Below are positions 49,519-51,191 of a DNA stretch of 51,191 nucleotides, one piece after another. The notes beneath the pieces are model-generated. The model had not been told where the DNA came from. It was given only the letters and a program-made list of their open reading frames with translations, and did not search any database. Origin of the DNA: Tepidanaerobacter sp. GT38 (GTDB taxonomy: Bacteria; Bacillota; Thermosediminibacteria; Thermosediminibacterales; Tepidanaerobacteraceae); assembly GCF_021991635.1 (NCBI RefSeq), contig NZ_JAFFJA010000061.1, positions 1-51,191 on the forward strand. Reading direction: 5' to 3'. The number at the start of each line of letters is the position of its first letter. Position 1 is the stretch's first letter. A program made the translations under genes and the position numbers.

Positions 49519-49767
49519 ATGACAAGTGATAAAAAAAGCGTTTTTAATAAAATAGATGTAAGTGCAGATGAAATAAAAAAACAATACGGTGTAGATTTAT
49601 ATTTGTTTTTAGACGCAGTGTCATTGGGACTTAACGATGCTGAAATAGCTGATCTTACAGGTTACGACCTGGATAAAGTAATACAGGTAAGAAAGCGACT
49701 CGGAAATGTTACCAGTGAAATAGGAATAAACTACAAGAAAAATCTTCCTAAACCAGATCGTTCTTAA
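49519..49767 (+). CDS. Unrecognised small protein with helix-turn-helix-like segment (82 residues)
   Basis: ATG 49519 follows GTTGGTGGT. A soluble 82-residue protein with a segment LGLNDAEIADLTGYDLDKVIQVRKRL that resembles a homeodomain-like or sigma-factor region 4 helix-turn-helix (small residue at the turn). It could be a small regulator or an adaptor. It is 17 bases after the DUF421 gene. Confidence 0.65.
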   Translation: MTSDKKSVFNKIDVSADEIKKQYGVDLYLFLDAVSLGLNDAEIADLTGYDLDKVIQVRKRLGNVTSEIGINYKKNLPKPDRS

Positions 49768-49810
49768 ATTTAAAATCAATTCCCAAATAGGAAAAGTATT
49801 ATAAGAGGAA

Positions 49811-49850
49811 TTGTGAAATATTTGACAATACCCTTTTTTATTTATATAAT
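49811..49850 (+). promoter_or_regulatory. Consensus sigma-A promoter overlapped by a Rex-type operator
   Basis: TTGACA (49822-49827), 17-base spacer, TATAAT (49845-49850): both elements are perfect. The 18-mer TTGTGAAATATTTGACAA (49811-49828) covers the -35 and differs in one base from the Rex consensus TTGTGAAWWWWTTCACAA. Rex is a NADH/NAD-sensing repressor of fermentation and hydrogenase genes. Downstream are iron-sulfur and hydrogenase-like genes, which fits. Confidence 0.75.
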
Positions 49851-49915
49851 GTTTTTAGAGCAAAATCCAAACTATCGAAAAATGTTATTATTTTGTCGAG
49901 CTGAGGGGAGAGCTT

Positions 49916-50158
49916 ATGAGAACAATTAGTGTCTGTGTGGGCAGCTCATGCCATTTAAAAGGATCTTACGATATCATAAAAAAGTTAAAAGACCTCATAA
50001 AAGAACATGATCTTGAAGGCAAATGGGAGTTAAAGGCAGAGTTTTGCTGCAACAATTGCCGCAATCCTGTTTCTGTGAGAATAGATGACAGCGAGCTGTA
50101 TTCCATTGATGTAGAAAGAGCCGAGGCCTTTTTCAAGGAGAAGATACTGGGGGCTTAA
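49916..50158 (+). CDS. Thioredoxin-like 2Fe-2S ferredoxin (NuoE-like)
   Basis: An 80-residue thioredoxin-fold ferredoxin with C7, C12 (CVGSSC) and C44, C48 (CCNNC), the NuoE/HydC arrangement of four cluster ligands. Small members like this accompany sensory [FeFe]-hydrogenase-like proteins and the hydABC genes in Clostridia. SD GAGGGGAGAG. Four bases separate its stop from the next gene. Confidence 0.9.
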   Translation: MRTISVCVGSSCHLKGSYDIIKKLKDLIKEHDLEGKWELKAEFCCNNCRNPVSVRIDDSELYSIDVERAEAFFKEKILGA

Positions 50159-50162
50159 TCTA

Positions 50163-51176
50163 ATGGAGGTCATTAACTTTGCTAGTGCAAATTGTAAAAA
50201 TTGCTACAAATGTTTAAGAACATGTCCCGTAAAAGCAATACGTATGGAAAACGACCAGGCCCAGATAGTTGATGAAAGATGTATTACCTGCGGAACGTGT
50301 CTTACTATTTGTCCTCAAAATGCCAAAACTATAAAAAGCGATGTACAGCGTGTAAAAGAGCTTTTAAAAAGAGACAAGGATATCGCAGTAAGTCTAGCGC
50401 CATCTTTTGCGGGGGTTTTTCCCTTTAAACATTATAGTCAAATCGTATCAGCGTTAAAGAGATTAGGCTTTTCAAATGTTTATCAAACATCGGTTGGTGC
50501 GAGACTTATTGCCTCAGACTATTTAAAGCACTATAACGATAAATCAAAACCGAACCTGATCACAACAGCATGTCCTGCAATCAATTATCTTGTTCAAAAA
50601 TACTATCCGGAACTTGTGGACTGTTTAGTTCCGGTAGTATCTCCTATGGAAGCCCATGGCAGATACCTAAAAAAAATTAAGGGGCACAAGGAAGTTGCTT
50701 TTATCGGGCCTTGTCTTGCAAAAAAAGTAGAGATTCATGACAGCGGCAATTACGGCATTGATGCAGCTTTGACTTTTGAGGAACTTCTAGCATGGTGGAA
50801 GGAAGAGGGGATAGATCCAATACTTGAACCCGTTAATGAGGATGAGAACGGCTTTTGTGATGATGCCAATTTTTATCCCATACCCGGGGGCAGTTACAAA
50901 ACTATAGAGCCGCTTATAGAAGATCCCTGGCGGGAGTTTATTGAAGTTAGCGGCAAAGAAAATTGCATGCTGATGCTAGATGAATTAAGAAAAGGCGAGT
51001 TTCATCGCACATGGATAGAAATGAACGCCTGCGAAGGTGGCTGCGTAAATGGGCCGGCTATTGGCGGCATAGAACGAGGACTTTTTAAAAGGATTAAATG
51101 TGTAAAAATACAAATTAGCTTGATGAATTATTCGAACTACGCCGATAAGGCTAAAAAAGCGAAAAGAATACGGTGA
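50163..51176 (+). CDS. Sensory-type [FeFe]-hydrogenase-like protein
   Basis: A 337-residue protein. Two N-terminal 4Fe-4S sites (CKNCYKCLRTCP, CITCGTCLTICP) lead to an H-cluster domain with TTACPAI, IGPCLAKK and EMNACEGGCVNGPA: all four Cys that hold the H-cluster cubane are present. The proton-transfer Cys before the TACP Cys is replaced by Ala, as in the sensory HydS groups. Usually a PAS or SpoIIE region follows, but here the frame ends after KAKKAKRIR. It probably senses H2 or redox state and controls a hydrogenase operon beyond the window. A Rex-type promoter lies upstream. Confidence 0.88.
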   Translation: MEVINFASANCKNCYKCLRTCPVKAIRMENDQAQIVDERCITCGTCLTICPQNAKTIKSDVQRVKELLKRDKDIAVSLAPSFAGVFPFKHYSQIVSALKRLGFSNVYQTSVGARLIASDYLKHYNDKSKPNLITTACPAINYLVQKYYPELVDCLVPVVSPMEAHGRYLKKIKGHKEVAFIGPCLAKKVEIHDSGNYGIDAALTFEELLAWWKEEGIDPILEPVNEDENGFCDDANFYPIPGGSYKTIEPLIEDPWREFIEVSGKENCMLMLDELRKGEFHRTWIEMNACEGGCVNGPAIGGIERGLFKRIKCVKIQISLMNYSNYADKAKKAKRIR

Positions 51177-51191
51177 CACATATAATCCAAA

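Overview
The window is chromosomal DNA from an AT-rich, anaerobic, endospore-forming member of the Clostridia. Evidence for sporulation is spmA/spmB, spoIVFA/spoIVFB, sleB/ypeB and spo0B next to obg. Evidence for an anaerobic redox lifestyle is a sensory [FeFe]-hydrogenase-like protein and a polyferredoxin protein. Shine-Dalgarno sequences are strong, TTG and GTG starts are common, and a T-box and an L21 leader are present. The gene order (mreBCD-mrdA-minCDE-ftsA-like-rodA-spoIVF, then rplU-prp-rpmA-spo0B-obg-nadD-yqeK-LCP-rsfS-leuS) suggests a Thermosediminibacterales/Thermoanaerobacterales type such as Tepidanaerobacter; that placement is inference. No rRNA, tRNA, insertion sequence, prophage or CRISPR array was seen. 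No gene-free stretch exceeds 300 bases.

Layout. 0.1-5.3 kb: tatAC, an orphan CadC-type metal sensor, uvrC, a class A beta-lactamase-like serine hydrolase with a broken start, and a reverse-strand iron-sulfur protein behind a CRP/FNR-type operator. 5.4-10.7 kb: an L,D-transpeptidase and spmAB, then a reverse-strand chemoreceptor-like protein and threonine aldolase. 10.8-13.7 kb: Asp23, a CopZ-like chaperone, a NusG-II/Gx-transporter pair, DUF4321 and maf. 13.7-25.4 kb: radC, the shape and division cluster (mreBCD, PBP2, minCDE, an unusual FtsA-like protein, rodA) and spoIVFAB. 25.4-29.7 kb: a radical-SAM protein, its DUF2344 partner and RNase G. 29.7-33.9 kb: a spore-related island with three near-identical 30-residue membrane proteins, a reverse operon of small unrecognised proteins, sleB-ypeB and another small protein; several have sigma-K-like promoters. 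33.9-42.8 kb: ribosomal protein genes with the Prp protease, spo0B, obg, nadD, yqeK, LCP, rsfS and T-box-controlled leuS. 42.9-51.2 kb: an isolated CobQ lacking its glutaminase cysteine, ComEA, two small reverse-strand membrane/secreted genes, a YabE-like 3D-domain protein, a D,D-carboxypeptidase, DUF421, and a Rex-type promoter driving a 2Fe-2S protein and a sensory hydrogenase-like protein.

Most of the window is cell-envelope biology: elongation (MreBCD/PBP2/RodA), division-site placement (Min), wall trimming and cross-linking (LDT, DacF-like, SleB, LCP) and sporulation proteolysis. The observations most worth a second look are the sigma-K-like promoters with tiny repeated membrane proteins, promoters nested inside terminator/RBS hairpins, the Cys-less CobQ, the dockerin-like loop in PBP2, the FtsA-like protein with a Cys cluster and repeated C-terminal domains, and the redox operators at 5.35 and 49.8 kb.
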